A model generated the notes under the pieces. It had not been told where the DNA came from. It did not search any database and saw only the letters and a list, made by a program, of their open reading frames with translations. Positions 41,301-51,352 of a stretch of 64,000 nt of DNA are shown here, piece after piece. Source of the stretch: Choristoneura fumiferana (lineage: Eukaryota > Arthropoda > Insecta > Lepidoptera > Tortricidae); contig NC_133492.1 in assembly GCF_025370935.1 (NCBI RefSeq), positions 10,821,608 to 10,885,607 on the forward strand, in the 5' to 3' direction. The stretch's first letter is position 1; each line of letters opens with the position of its first letter. The position numbers and the translations under genes were made by a program.

Positions 41301-43399
41301 ATTAAGAAAAACATACATCCACGATTTCCATTTCGATATTATTATTTTATTTTCTGAAACTAAATTATTATGTTAATGTGCCATATATTTTCAGAATTAA
41401 GCCGTTTTAATCTGTCATCTCCCAGGATAACAGGATCAAAGGAATTTGGGCACATATTTGTGCCTCTGGGAGATTACAGGTTAATGCGAGCTTTTGGAAT
41501 TAAGCAGTTTTGTTGTGGCAAAACTGTTTCGTTAGGTTTTAATTTTTTTAAGCCGATTTCGAATAACTTATTGTCTCTTTCTATTACTCTTCACCCAATT
41601 ATAAGAATATTATATTGCTTTGATGGCTAATGGTTTCGATATAGCGATCATTGTTAAATCTAAAAGCGATTTTGGTGTCGTAATCATAATAAAAATATAT
41701 AAGTATATTATCTGCATATTCTTCCAATGAACAACACATTTCTTTTCCTGCTTTTTTTTCCTATACCTGTTTATTTTTTAGTAGTCTGCTTCAAATTTCG
41801 AAGACTCCAAAAAGTTATAGTTCATTGAAGATAATAAGTGTACTTATAAGGAATAGTTAGGCCCTTTTGATCCGAACCTTGATATTTGAAACTTTTTTAA
41901 AAGACAATGTCCAAGCCGGACAATAAAACCACGATATAGGGGTAAACTTGTATGTATTGAAGTATTACAAAGTCGTTATTATATTTAACTGCTCTCGCGC
42001 TGGGTCCCTACCCGCGCGCCCCTCTGTCATAGAGTAAATATGCAGCAGCGCGTACAGACAACTAGGGATATTTTAGAACTTTAAACTCAAAGAATATTTG
42101 TATTTTTCTGTTTTAATCAGAACTACATTTTTAGTTAAAAAAAGAGAAAAATGGAAATACGCACTTTTAAAAAAGACCCTCCTCACATGATTTAATTTCC
42201 TCGACTGTACAATGAACTTACTACTTACCTACTGTGTTATATTTTCAGCATTGCATTAAGAAGCCTGACCGTCAAGATCCTCCGCTTCCAGCAGCGTCAC
42301 CGGCACGAGCTGAGTGACTCATATAATGTGCATTACCCAAAGCAAAGTCAGAATCCACTCATCGAGGATATCAACTTGAAAGCCAACATTTTCTCATTCA
42401 TCACAATGGAGATATTGTTCTATCCCGTAGAGACAATCATACACAGACTTCACATCCAGGTATTTTACTCAAAATGCTTTTTACCATGTAGGTTAAGATT
42501 GTTATATAAAACTAGCTTTTGCCCGCGGCTTCGCTCGCGTTAAATTTGGAGTAACATACATTTACTATCTGCGATCCTTTTTTCGTGTTTTGATTAATTT
42601 TTCGGAGGATTATATGGAAATACAAATACAGTTTTTTTTTTAGACACATGGTAATACAAAAATCGACCTACATACGTAATTAATTATGATACTTACCAAC
42701 TTTGAAACCCTGCTTCGCTGATTCAGGGTTGGAATTTTAGAAAACGCTAAAGTAGGTACATACTACGCGTTTCTTTTGCCCGCGACTACATACACGATAT
42801 AGGATTTTCTCCCGAGAAATTGTAAGGTTCCCGCGGGACATGAATTAACTGTTAAGATCTATTTTAATATTCTGATTCCGAGATTCTGATTATAAACAAA
42901 TACAAGAATTGCTTGTTTAAGGTATTAGATGGAGGAGGCATATCTCCAATAGTGGACGTCCTACAGCTAATATAATGATGATGACATTAATAACTACCTG
43001 CTCCTAATTTTGACAAGTGTTATTCAAACTAAACAACTTGTATTAAAAATAGTTTTTTAGGCTGCAATTGCAATTTAGAATTTTATTTTTCAATTTATTC
43101 TGAACTTGTTTCAGGGCACAAGAACAATAATTGACAATCTAGATACTGGCACGTCGGTTACACCAATTCTAACAGGTTACGAAGGCTTCATAGATTGCTA
43201 CACTACAACCATAGCCAAGGAGGGGATGTCAGGCCTATACAAGGGTTTTGGAGCATTAGTACTGCAGCTAGCAGCTCACTTAGCAATCATCAAATTGACA
43301 ACTTTAGTTGTCTCCGAAGTATCAAATCTATTGAAGCCAGCAAAATCACCAACAAGTGAAGATTCTGTACCTTCACAACAAAAGTATTTGTTCAATTAG
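35350..43399 (+). CDS. SLC25A46: Solute carrier family 25 member 46
   Basis: A mitochondrial-carrier-fold protein of the outer mitochondrial membrane (Ugo1-like). In animals it is linked to fusion/fission balance, MICOS and lipid exchange. Seven exons: 35350-35521, 36135-36232, 36466-36644, 37220-37276, 37662-37877, 42249-42459, 43115-43399. Every junction is GT-AG with compatible phase, giving 405 residues, near the family's usual ~420. The start is MAGFGDYASYNRPYG. Conserved blocks include ENLLSHPFIVLRRQCQ, LWKGIGSTCIVKGLNL, ITPFYSASLVETVQSD, FSFITMEILFYPVETI and the C-terminal GLYKGFGALVLQLAAH. The frame is intact, and a likely poly(A) signal AATAAA lies at 44225-44230. Intron 5 (4.4 kb) is filled with repeats. 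Confidence 0.94.
38103..38610. repeat. CCGGGCAAGTGCGAGTCGG / GGTTCCG repeat in SLC25A46 intron 5
   Basis: Begins AAAAAACCGGGCAAGTGCGAGTCGG, a widespread lepidopteran repeat end. It closes with AAGGGTTCCGTTTTTTCC and GAGGTACGGAACCC. It is related to the GGTTCCG family at its ends but has a different interior. Confidence 0.7.
38818..40434 (+). repeat. Dispersed repeat with internal tandem expansion (~110-140 bp units)
   Basis: Outer blocks are CCTACTAATATAATGTGAAAG with (GAGT)n at the left and GAAGCCGCGGGTAAAAGCTAG at the right. From ~38900 to 39910 a unit is repeated about eight times: ATGAAATTTGGTATGTAGG, CTGGACCTCTGGAATAACAC, TTCCGATATTCCCACGGGAT, ATAAAATCTCGAAATAACAA. Two unit subtypes alternate in places (GGCTACTTTTTATTCC against GTGACTTTTTGACCC), which suggests expansion by dimers. 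A 39912-40145 fragment of another repeat is embedded. It lies in SLC25A46 intron 5; frames across it are not genes. Confidence 0.8.
39912..40145 (+). repeat. 3' fragment of the hairpin-array repeat
   Basis: Begins GTTTTGTAACTAAGGGACCCC, which includes the seventh hairpin (its 3' stem is changed to TCCGT). It ends GCCCATTGCGGCCTATTTA, then passes into an (AAAG)n microsatellite at 40146-40167. It is a 5'-truncated copy. Confidence 0.8.
40884..41065. mobile_element. TIR element with TTAAGGTA ends
   Basis: The left end TTAAGGTAAACGTTCACTTGTCGG and right end GATAAGTGGACGCCTACCTTAA are inverted. The inner blocks ATCGTACGCATCGC and GCGTACGATGCGG, and a second pair TTTGTATAGAAA / TTTCTATACAAA, add to the fold. 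No ORF. Confidence 0.75.
41101..41246. mobile_element. Short TIR element (~48-bp arms)
   Basis: The left arm GTACAGTCTCCATCAGATAT faces ATATCTGATGGAGACTGTAC. The arms continue through AGAGCGGCCAAGG and CTTGGCCGCTC. Only ~45 bp of non-palindromic sequence lies between them. It sits 35 bp after the previous TIR element in SLC25A46 intron 5. Confidence 0.85.
42510..42845 (-). repeat. CTAGCTTTTGCCCGCGGCTTCG repeat in SLC25A46 intron 6
   Basis: Starts AAAACTAGCTTTTGCCCGCGG and carries TCTCCCGAGAAATTG and TTCCCGCGGGAC near its other end. This is the reverse orientation of the family with outer blocks at 38818-40434. The right boundary is approximate. Confidence 0.6.
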
Positions 43400-44345
43400 A
43401 GTTTTAGACAAAATTATTTGGGATTTATTGTAAGAGTAATAATGTGCTATACAAAGTTTGATGCTAGTTACTTCAATTTATGCATCAGATTTTGTGAAAT
43501 AGGTCAAGACTGTGACAGATGGTCCAGGGTTTAATCAAGATTTTAGTGGCAAATTAACAGCTAATAATGGGATGTATACTGGTATTGAATTATGCTCGTA
43601 TATAATTTGGGTCGGTCAACTTTTTCTTGTCACTTGTTGAAAGTTGTAGTTACATTCTCCCGAACCATTCTTTAAACCGTAAGTTTATACTCATAGGATT
43701 AAAATTTGCCAAATATGCAATTTTGTGGTACAAGTTTTTGTGGCTTGTAGTTTTAAGCCCCTTCTATAATTGGTCATCTAATATGCATGTTAGTATAATG
43801 TGATACAACATTTCTTCAATTAAATAAGAATAGGAATAGTTTATTTGTCAAACATAAACTGTAATACTTTTGTCTCCTCACTGATGGGACAGAATAACAA
43901 CCAGAAATTGTTGATCCACCCATTGAACCATACTTGTAAAACTATGAAAAATAGCTTTTGTGTACAAATAACAAAATGCATTATTTGCACAATATAACTT
44001 CACAAGAGCAATTTTATCCCTGTATAGTTAAGAACTGTTTAATGACAACCCAAAGCCAAGCCAATATAAAGAACATAATTATTTTATTGCCATGACTTGT
44101 TGGATCATTTTATAAACTTGTTTTTGTTATGTTTTTCTACAGTAGATTGTTAAGTAAAATGCTTATTAGTACAATGCTATGAAAATGTTTAAATCATAAA
44201 AGCAAACTTCAAAAAAAGGATTTCAATAAATAATTTGTTGCAATTTTACTTTCTTTATTTTCATTTCTTTTAATCTAGTAAAGTAGTAACTAATTTAACA
44301 ACAGAAGTTTTGTTAGTTTTAAAAATGTCGACATTAACCATTGAT

Positions 44346-44711
44346 CTAATGGGTTAAAACAAATCTGCCTTTTAACATCCTCCGCATTATAATTTTTTGA
44401 CCATTAGGTGTTGACAACCTTGCTTTCCAGCCGTGACGGCGGACTCTTTTCACTTCATTTGGACGAGGGAAATAACAGCGCACATTCGTTCTGACAGATT
44501 GCAATGATAGACATTGTGGTTTCGCTAAACTGTTTGCTGTAGTTATTTGATTGACGGTATTTAAGCCTTGTCTCAGAAACCTGCAAAATATGAAATTATA
44601 AGTAGAAAAATTATCATTCCTCTGGCAATGCATTGATATAATGAGATATGATCAGAAAAAGAAGGAAAGGCACCTCAGTGGTTGTAAAACTGCTGCCATT
44701 AATCCCGACAT
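44346..44711 (-). CDS. mRpL34: Mitochondrial ribosomal protein L34 (bL34m)
   Basis: A protein of the mitochondrial large ribosomal subunit. Exon 2 (44346-44580) is certain: RCYFPRPNEVKRVRRHGW, KARLSTPNGQKIIMRR and MLKGRFVLTH* show the bL34 pattern of a short basic domain with HGW/F.ARMST..G...L.RR..KGR. Exon 1 is inferred as 44674-44711, encoding MSGLMAAVLQPL. Joined at AG|G it gives a 90-residue protein with an N-terminal stretch suited to mitochondrial import; its donor (GAG|GTGCCT) is weak. An AATAAA lies at the complement of 44254-44259. The gene converges on SLC25A46 (3' ends likely overlapping) and diverges from the ENL gene, with 583 bp between start codons. Confidence 0.88.
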
Positions 44712-45293
44712 AATGAAAGCGTTTCTTCGTTAATTGTATGAATTATTTTCCAAACCGCACCGTGGTTCGATCGACGCCTCGGCTTCGTCGGGGCGACCAA
44801 ATATCATGTCAATGTCATAGACAACAGCGCATGCTACTGTCAATTTGACAGCCAGACGTATTTTCCTATCCAATTGTCAGTCAGTATGAGTTCCTGTGGA
44901 TGAGTTTAAGTTGTAAGTTAAAACGCTCCCGTGGTGTTTTACAATAACCGTAATTCTTCATCGTACGTATGTCTGCTTCCCTATCTATCTATACTCTAAT
45001 GTCGACTGTCGATATGAAAATGAATATGGCGGACCAAAATAACAAGGGCGCTAAAAGATTATATTCGGTGAATTGTGATTGAAATTTCGAGTCAGTGACT
45101 GTTTGATTTTTTGTATCATAGTAATTACGAATATTATTTACCGTACCGAAATTACCAAATGAGTAGACGTAAGTATTTTTCATATCCCATCCTATACTTG
45201 TAAACATAACGCGAGCCTCTGATCGTAGGTAATTGATTTGTTTTCTAATTAAAACGGCAGCACTGTAATTATAATACATGTTACAGGTTTATT
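44712..45293. promoter_or_regulatory. Shared divergent promoter region, mRpL34 and ENL/ear
   Basis: 582 bp separate the two start codons on opposite strands, with no repeat recognised between them. An acceptor-like TTACAG at 45280-45285 just before the ENL ATG could mean a 5' UTR intron. No specific factor site is claimed. Confidence 0.4.
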
Positions 45294-48098
45294 ATGTCTT
45301 CGATAAAAGTGAACTTCGAGATCGGACACGAAGCGTCACTTCGCACGAAGAAAACCCCAGAAGGATTCACTCATGACTGGGAAGTCTTCGTTCGGGGACA
45401 AGAAGGCGCTGATATCAGCCACTTTGTGGAAAAAGTCGTATTCTACTTGCACGAGACATTCCCGAAGCCTAAAAGAGGTATTTTTTTTTTCACTTAATTT
45501 ATGAAGGGCAAGTGATAACGAAATGACTAGCTATTTTTAATGTAGTAGTTTGGTATAGAACAGACTTGAAGTAACAAGTTATAAAAAGGATATTACAAAC
45601 AAAAAATATATTTAAATCAAAATTTGTGATCAGCTTGTAGCCATGAACCACAAATCCAAGGATCAAAGACAGGCCTAGAGATCATGTTAAAAGAGTAGCA
45701 GAGTTTATCAGTTAGATCAGCTCCAACTTATTCTGGTTACTTCATAACATTAGTAATTCAAAAAGTAGTAAGAAACAATTGTTCTGCCTCAGTTAACCCT
45801 AAAACTGCTATGGTAATAATTGCTCCGTGTATTTATTGATTGTTATGTCACTACTGAGGTAAATCAATCATTTATTTATCAGCAATTATAGTGGTTATAA
45901 GATTTCCTCATATGATTGATAAGGCATAATTAAAGTCCATCCAATTGCAATGCCATATAAAACTGAAACTTAATGAACACATTTGTATTATTTCAGTTGT
46001 GAAGGAGCCACCATTCTCCATCAAGGAATCTGGTTATGCTGGTTTTATCTTTCCTATTGAAATATATTTAAAGAATAAAGATGAACCGAAAAAAATAAAA
46101 TTCACTTATGACTTTACATTACAACAGAGTGGCTTCCTCAAGGACAGGTACATTTTTCCAAATCCAAATGATGAATTCAGAAAGAAGTTGCTGAAAGGCG
46201 GAGGAATACCTGTAACCAACAATGCATTTTATACAAATCCAGATCAGGAAAACAGAAGCAGAGACTCATTTATAGATGACAAACAACAGCTTATTGGTAA
46301 GCCAAAGCTGACCTCTGAAAATGTTAAAAAACACAAATCTAAAGAGCACAAAGATGAAATGCCTCACAGAACCAGCAGTTTCGAAAATTTGTTTGGTCCA
46401 CCCATTCAAAAACCACCCAAAGTTTCACCAGATCCTAAAAAGCTCGAAAAAAACAATACAATTGCTAAGCCAGAAAAAAAAGAAAAAGATAGGTCTAGTT
46501 CTGACAAGAAGTCTAAGTATGAAAGTAAAGATATTAAGCCAGAAAAACTTAAAGTAAAGGAAGAAAAAGATAAAATTCGTCCAGAAAAAAAAAGTCACAG
46601 CAAAGATCAAGAAAGATCTAAAGAAAAAAGCAATAAAAGGCCAAGTGAAAGGCCACCTTCTCCAGAGCCCCCTAAGAAAAAACCAACCATTAGTCCCATC
46701 AGAAAGGTAGCCAGCCCAGCCCCACGCTCCAGCAGTGCCTCCAGTGTCAAGGAAGAGTACAAACAACCTAAACACAACTCAGATGCAATTGAACATAAGA
46801 AACACAAGGTTGAAGAAAAACCAGTAAAACCAGAAGAGGTCAAAATAGATAAGGATGTAAAGGAAAAGAAGAAGAAAGAAAAGAAAAGCCATGACAGAGA
46901 CAAAGAAAGGAAAGAAAAGAAGGATTATAAAAAAGAAAGTCATAAGCCCAAAGAGACTCCTACTCCAAAAGAAATTGTCAAGGAAATCCCTAAGCCTAGG
47001 GAAGTTCCAAAAGAAAAAGAGGTCATCAAAGAAACTGTGAAAGAGAAGCCACCCAAACCTGAAAAACCTATTAATAAGTTTTCAATTGAAAATCTTAGAA
47101 AAAGTCCTCCTCCAGAAAACGAGGAAAGAACTGAAAATCACAAGTCAAAAGAGAAAGGGGATTCTGAAAGAAAACACAAACATAAGAAGAAAGACAAAAA
47201 AAGAGATGAATCTAAAGAAAAACACAAAGATTCCAATAAGGAAAAGAAACACAAACATGATAAAAATAGAGAACAACCTCCTGAGAAGCCAGAGGTTGTT
47301 GAACGTAGAGAAACACCTATTTTCAAAGAACGACCATTGCCAGAACCTGCTTCACCTATATCTCTTGATACAGCCTCTCAGTGCAGCTCCAAAAGTGGTA
47401 TGGCTAAGATGTCACATGCTGCTGAGGACATCAATAGCAGCCATTCTGATTCTGAAAGTTCCATGATGGGTGATGAAGATGATGGCAAATCAAAGATGGA
47501 TAACCCATCGCCTGTGCCACACAAGAGGCCTCCTTCACCAGAGCCTGAGCCAGAGCCAGAGCCTGAAGTAGAGCCAGAACCTGAGCCAGAACCTGAGCCA
47601 GAACCCGAGCCAGAACCCGAGCCAGAACCAGAACCAGTAGTGGAAGCCCCTCCACCTCAGCTAAAGGAAAAATCCAAAAAACATAAAGACAAAAAAGACA
47701 AAAGAGAAGAAAAACGGCGCAAGCGGAAAGCCAATGAAGAGGAAGACCCAGAGGCTAGAAAAATTGCTAAAAGTGATGTGGGGCCTTCGAAACATGATCC
47801 AGATTGTGGTGAAAGTAGTGGGTCCATGTCAGTAGAGACTAAAGTCCAGGACAATGGAGTCTCAAGCAGCCTCGGTGAAGATGCAGAACCTGGAGATTTG
47901 TCCCCAGATTACATGGAACAGTTGCGAGGCTTGCAACAGAGAATAATGTTGATTAAAAATAATGAAGATCTCGAAAGGGTTGTGAACTTAATAGCCGAGA
48001 CTGGGAGGTATGAAGTGACAACCCAAACCTTTGATTTTGATTTGTGCCTCTTAGATCGTTCTACGGTGCAGCAGCTTATTCAACTTGTCGGATGCTAG
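45294..48098 (+). CDS. ear: YEATS-domain transcription elongation factor, ENL/AF9 homologue
   Basis: Homologue of vertebrate MLLT1/MLLT3 and Drosophila ear. These proteins read acylated histone tails and join super elongation and DOT1L complexes. Two exons: 45294-45477 and 45997-48098 (GT-AG, phase 1), 761 residues. The YEATS domain occupies ~1-140: EGFTHDWEVFVRG, HFVEKVVFYLHETFPKPKR, ESGYAGFIFPIEIYLKN, FRKKLLKGGG. Residues ~170-560 are lysine-rich disordered sequence, then an acidic EP-repeat tract (~576-611). The C-terminal ~65 residues form the ANC1-homology domain, DYMEQLRGLQQRIMLI to QQLIQLVGC. A poly(A) signal is at 48542-48547. The frame is intact, unlike the partial copy after the N gap. 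Confidence 0.95.
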
Positions 48099-49089
48099 CT
48101 CTTATACTTGATATTTCAATATTGTAAATAGTAAGGGCTCTAGTAGATAGTTTGGTGCGTTGTACAGTCGTTAAAGTTAGCTGCTAGAGAGCAAGTGAGC
48201 AGCGTTAATGAAATGTAAATTATGATTAAGAAGAACCTCATAAACATTTAAATTAAATTTTCACACTCGAGTCACTTGAGTTTTGAGTGCAATACTGTAT
48301 AGGTACCTTTATAAAGATATAAGACTGTTAAAAGATTGTTTAAAAACAGTAATGTACTTTATATGCATTATTGTATTTATTCATTATTATGTAAGTTGAT
48401 GAACTCAGAGTTTTTAACTAAGTATGTTAATATTTGTAATATAAACCAGTTAGATTGATTTGTTTTGACGAAAATTTCGTACAAAAACTGGAATCATCAA
48501 CTATGTGGTATCTTAAATTAATAATGTGATTGCATTTTTAAAATAAACTATCTCCACATGATTTAAGTTTGTGCATACTATTATTTTTAGTTTCTTTTTA
48601 AAGTATTTTTATTTTTACTGAAGGATACCATCCTTCCTGCATTATATTAGCATAATATAGCCAGATCAAACCATTGGATGTAAAAAGTAATCTCTTATCA
48701 GAATTAGTTTACCAAATTGCCTGATAATATTTGCTCATTGGCTCTCATTTATTTAAACGAGCCGTTAAGCTGTTGTATATTAAGTTTGTTACATAACTTA
48801 TTTTTTAATTTATCTAGTAATCTAGGGATATATTAAAGAGTGTATACTAAATGCTTTGTTTTATTTATTATCTATGAATTATCCTTGAGTAAAAACAAAC
48901 GATAACGTGTTTCTAAATATATAATATGTTGAAAGTCTTTGCGCGCGACTTCGTCTGCTAAGAATTAGTTTATTACGATCCCGCGGGAATCATGCAATTT
49001 TCCGAGATAAAAATTATCATATGTTCTTTCCATGGTCTTATACTACCTCCGCACTAAATCTAATATATATATTTTAGTGCATTTTTTTT
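48099..49089 (+). other. ENL/ear 3' UTR and flank
   Basis: AT-rich 3' UTR up to about 48565, then spacer. It is duplicated nearly base for base at 58843-59850. Confidence 0.6.
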
Positions 49090-50030
49090 ATTCCTTCGTC
49101 ATTTTTAGGGTTCCGGAGCCAAAATGGCAAAAACGGAACCCTTATAGTTTCGCCATGTCTGTCCGTCCGCGGCTTTGCTCAGGGGCTATCAATGCTAGAT
49201 TGCACGGATATATATGTAAACTACGCCGACAAAATGGTACAATACAAAATTTAAATTTTTTTTAGTGTACTATCAACCAAATCAGTGGTCTACCAATTTT
49301 TAAACAAATTCCTATCAAATTAACATGTCGCTAAAGTCGAACTTTCAAGTTGACAGACACGTCTATTGGCATTATTGTTTTATGACAAACAAACGATTAT
49401 CAACTTTAGGGTGGTAAGCCACATATTTGGCTGATGGTACCTCCCATAGACGTAAAGTGGGGGTTTTTTTTTTTTTCTCGTCCAACCGTATAGTGTGGGG
49501 TATCATTAGATAGGTCTTTTAAAACCATTAGGGGTTTGCTAAGACGATTTTTCGATTTTGTGATCTGTTTGCGAAATATTCAACTTTAAAGTGCTAATTT
49601 TCATTAAAATCGAGCGTCCCCTTCCTCTAAAATCCGGTGGGTGAATAAATTTGAAAAAATTCAGGACTGTAGTAAGTAATAATAATAATAATCTTTATTG
49701 TTCAATAAAAAACCGTAAACAAACAAAATACATTTGAAGCCCTGGAGACTGCGTTAGTTTTCACTGTATTGCAGGCCCCAGTGGTATTGGTATATCAAAC
49801 TTTCAAGGAAAACTATAACGGTTAAGTTTGCTTGAGAATTATTAGTAGTTTAAGAGTAAATAGCAGCCTAAGGTATAAAATATACCTAAACTTGGAAGAT
49901 TCTGTCACAGAGTACATATATAAATTCCGTATAAAATACGAAATCCTTAGAAAAATATTACTTAATTTTTTCGTAATGGCTACGGAACCCTATTGCGGGC
50001 GTGTCCGACACGCTCTTGGCCGGTTTTTTT
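49090..50030 (+). repeat. GGTTCCG-family repeat, long form
   Basis: From TTTTTAGGGTTCCGGAGCCAAAATGG to ATGGCTACGGAACCCTATTG and CACGCTCTTGGCCGG. Compared with 520-1145 it contains an extra ~180-bp block (49262-49440) and an inserted block (49676-49795: AATAATAATCTTTATTG ... GCAGGCCCCAGTGG). Frames such as 49832-50314 start inside it and are not genes. It is duplicated at 59857-60775. Confidence 0.8.
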
Positions 50031-50499
50031 TCGCAGACGCCATATTGAAATATATACCCTACGTCACTCCGACAGTTATGACGAATCCAATGATATCTTA
50101 CAGGGATGTTATGGAGCTCCGTGTCCGTAATCGAAACTATCGGATATCCGCTTTGAGTATTGATCTAGAATTGAGAGGGTATCGCTCACCGGTTGTTTAT
50201 CATTTTTTCTGGCAAAATTCGCGGGGGGGGGCGATGTACTCTCACATATGCAATTGTATATCCATAACATATCCACACATATCCATCCGTTTAGGCGAGG
50301 ACCAAAGAAATTGACATACATACCCACATACATATATATTTGTTATAAATTGTTATTATTATTATTTATTATATTACTTAATTGCTTTTTTTGTCTTACT
50401 CAGTGCTTTGGTGTCAAACTGTAATGCTGTGTAAGTTTTTACATGTAAATAAATAAACAGTACATACGCTCGAAAAACGTAACCCTCCTTCGGGCAGTC

Positions 50500-51352
50500 G
50501 GGTAAAAGAGCGACAATAACACTTGTCAATATAGTTGTATAGGGGGCTGGTTTTTATAGGTTTGATTGTTTGAAAAGGTGACCTGATTGCATTAAATTCA
50601 CTCAACAAGACAATTAGTTACAATACCTATTGAAATACACTTTCATAGTTACGAGTAAGATAATTTTGTTAACACAATTTTGAAGAACCCTCCATGAATC
50701 ACAGCTACCAAGTTTCAATTTAAATCTGCATCACTCCCATTCTCAAAAATTAAGGACGTGGGACGTGGGTAATAATTAACAATCCCTAATGTTATTGGCT
50801 GAACTTTCTCGTGGTTTGTACCTACTAAAAAAAAATGGCTCATGAAAGTATCAGGTTTAAAAATACAACTTACATTTTGTTAACGAATCGTTTATTAAAA
50901 TGAATGAATTAAGTAATAATATTTTTATCTTATGAAACCAATACATAAAAGACCAAATAAAATTGTAATGAAAATTATAGGACTATTGATGTGATGTAAG
51001 GAATTATATGAGTATGATTAATGAAAATCCCCCAAGAATGCATGACGTGGTATGAAATGAGTAGTTTTGTATGAATAATGAATCCGATATTTCATCACAG
51101 TAATTCTAAGACGATTAAAATGTGCGCAATGTAAATGAGCTAATATTCAGATTTTTATGTAATTGAAACCGTTCAAACTAAAAGTTACAAACATCGATAT
51201 CTTTTTAAAACTGTTACTGAATAGCTTCAGTTTACACGCTCATTAGAACGCGATTCTTTCACGACAAGATGCTTCGTTTCGCGAGAGTGCAACGGAGATA
51301 TCTCCGTCGTCTCCTTTCATGCAGCGGTGTCCGGAATACGACAAAAACGCGT
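50500..51352. other. Smg5 3' flank
   Basis: Spacer and probable Smg5 3' UTR. An AATAAA on the minus strand is at the complement of 50891-50896. No other gene was seen. Confidence 0.45.

Noticed and set aside
49832..50314. 160-codon frame, repeated at 60576-61034
   Set aside because: It begins inside the GGTTCCG repeat and reads through its right end; the duplication explains why it appears twice.
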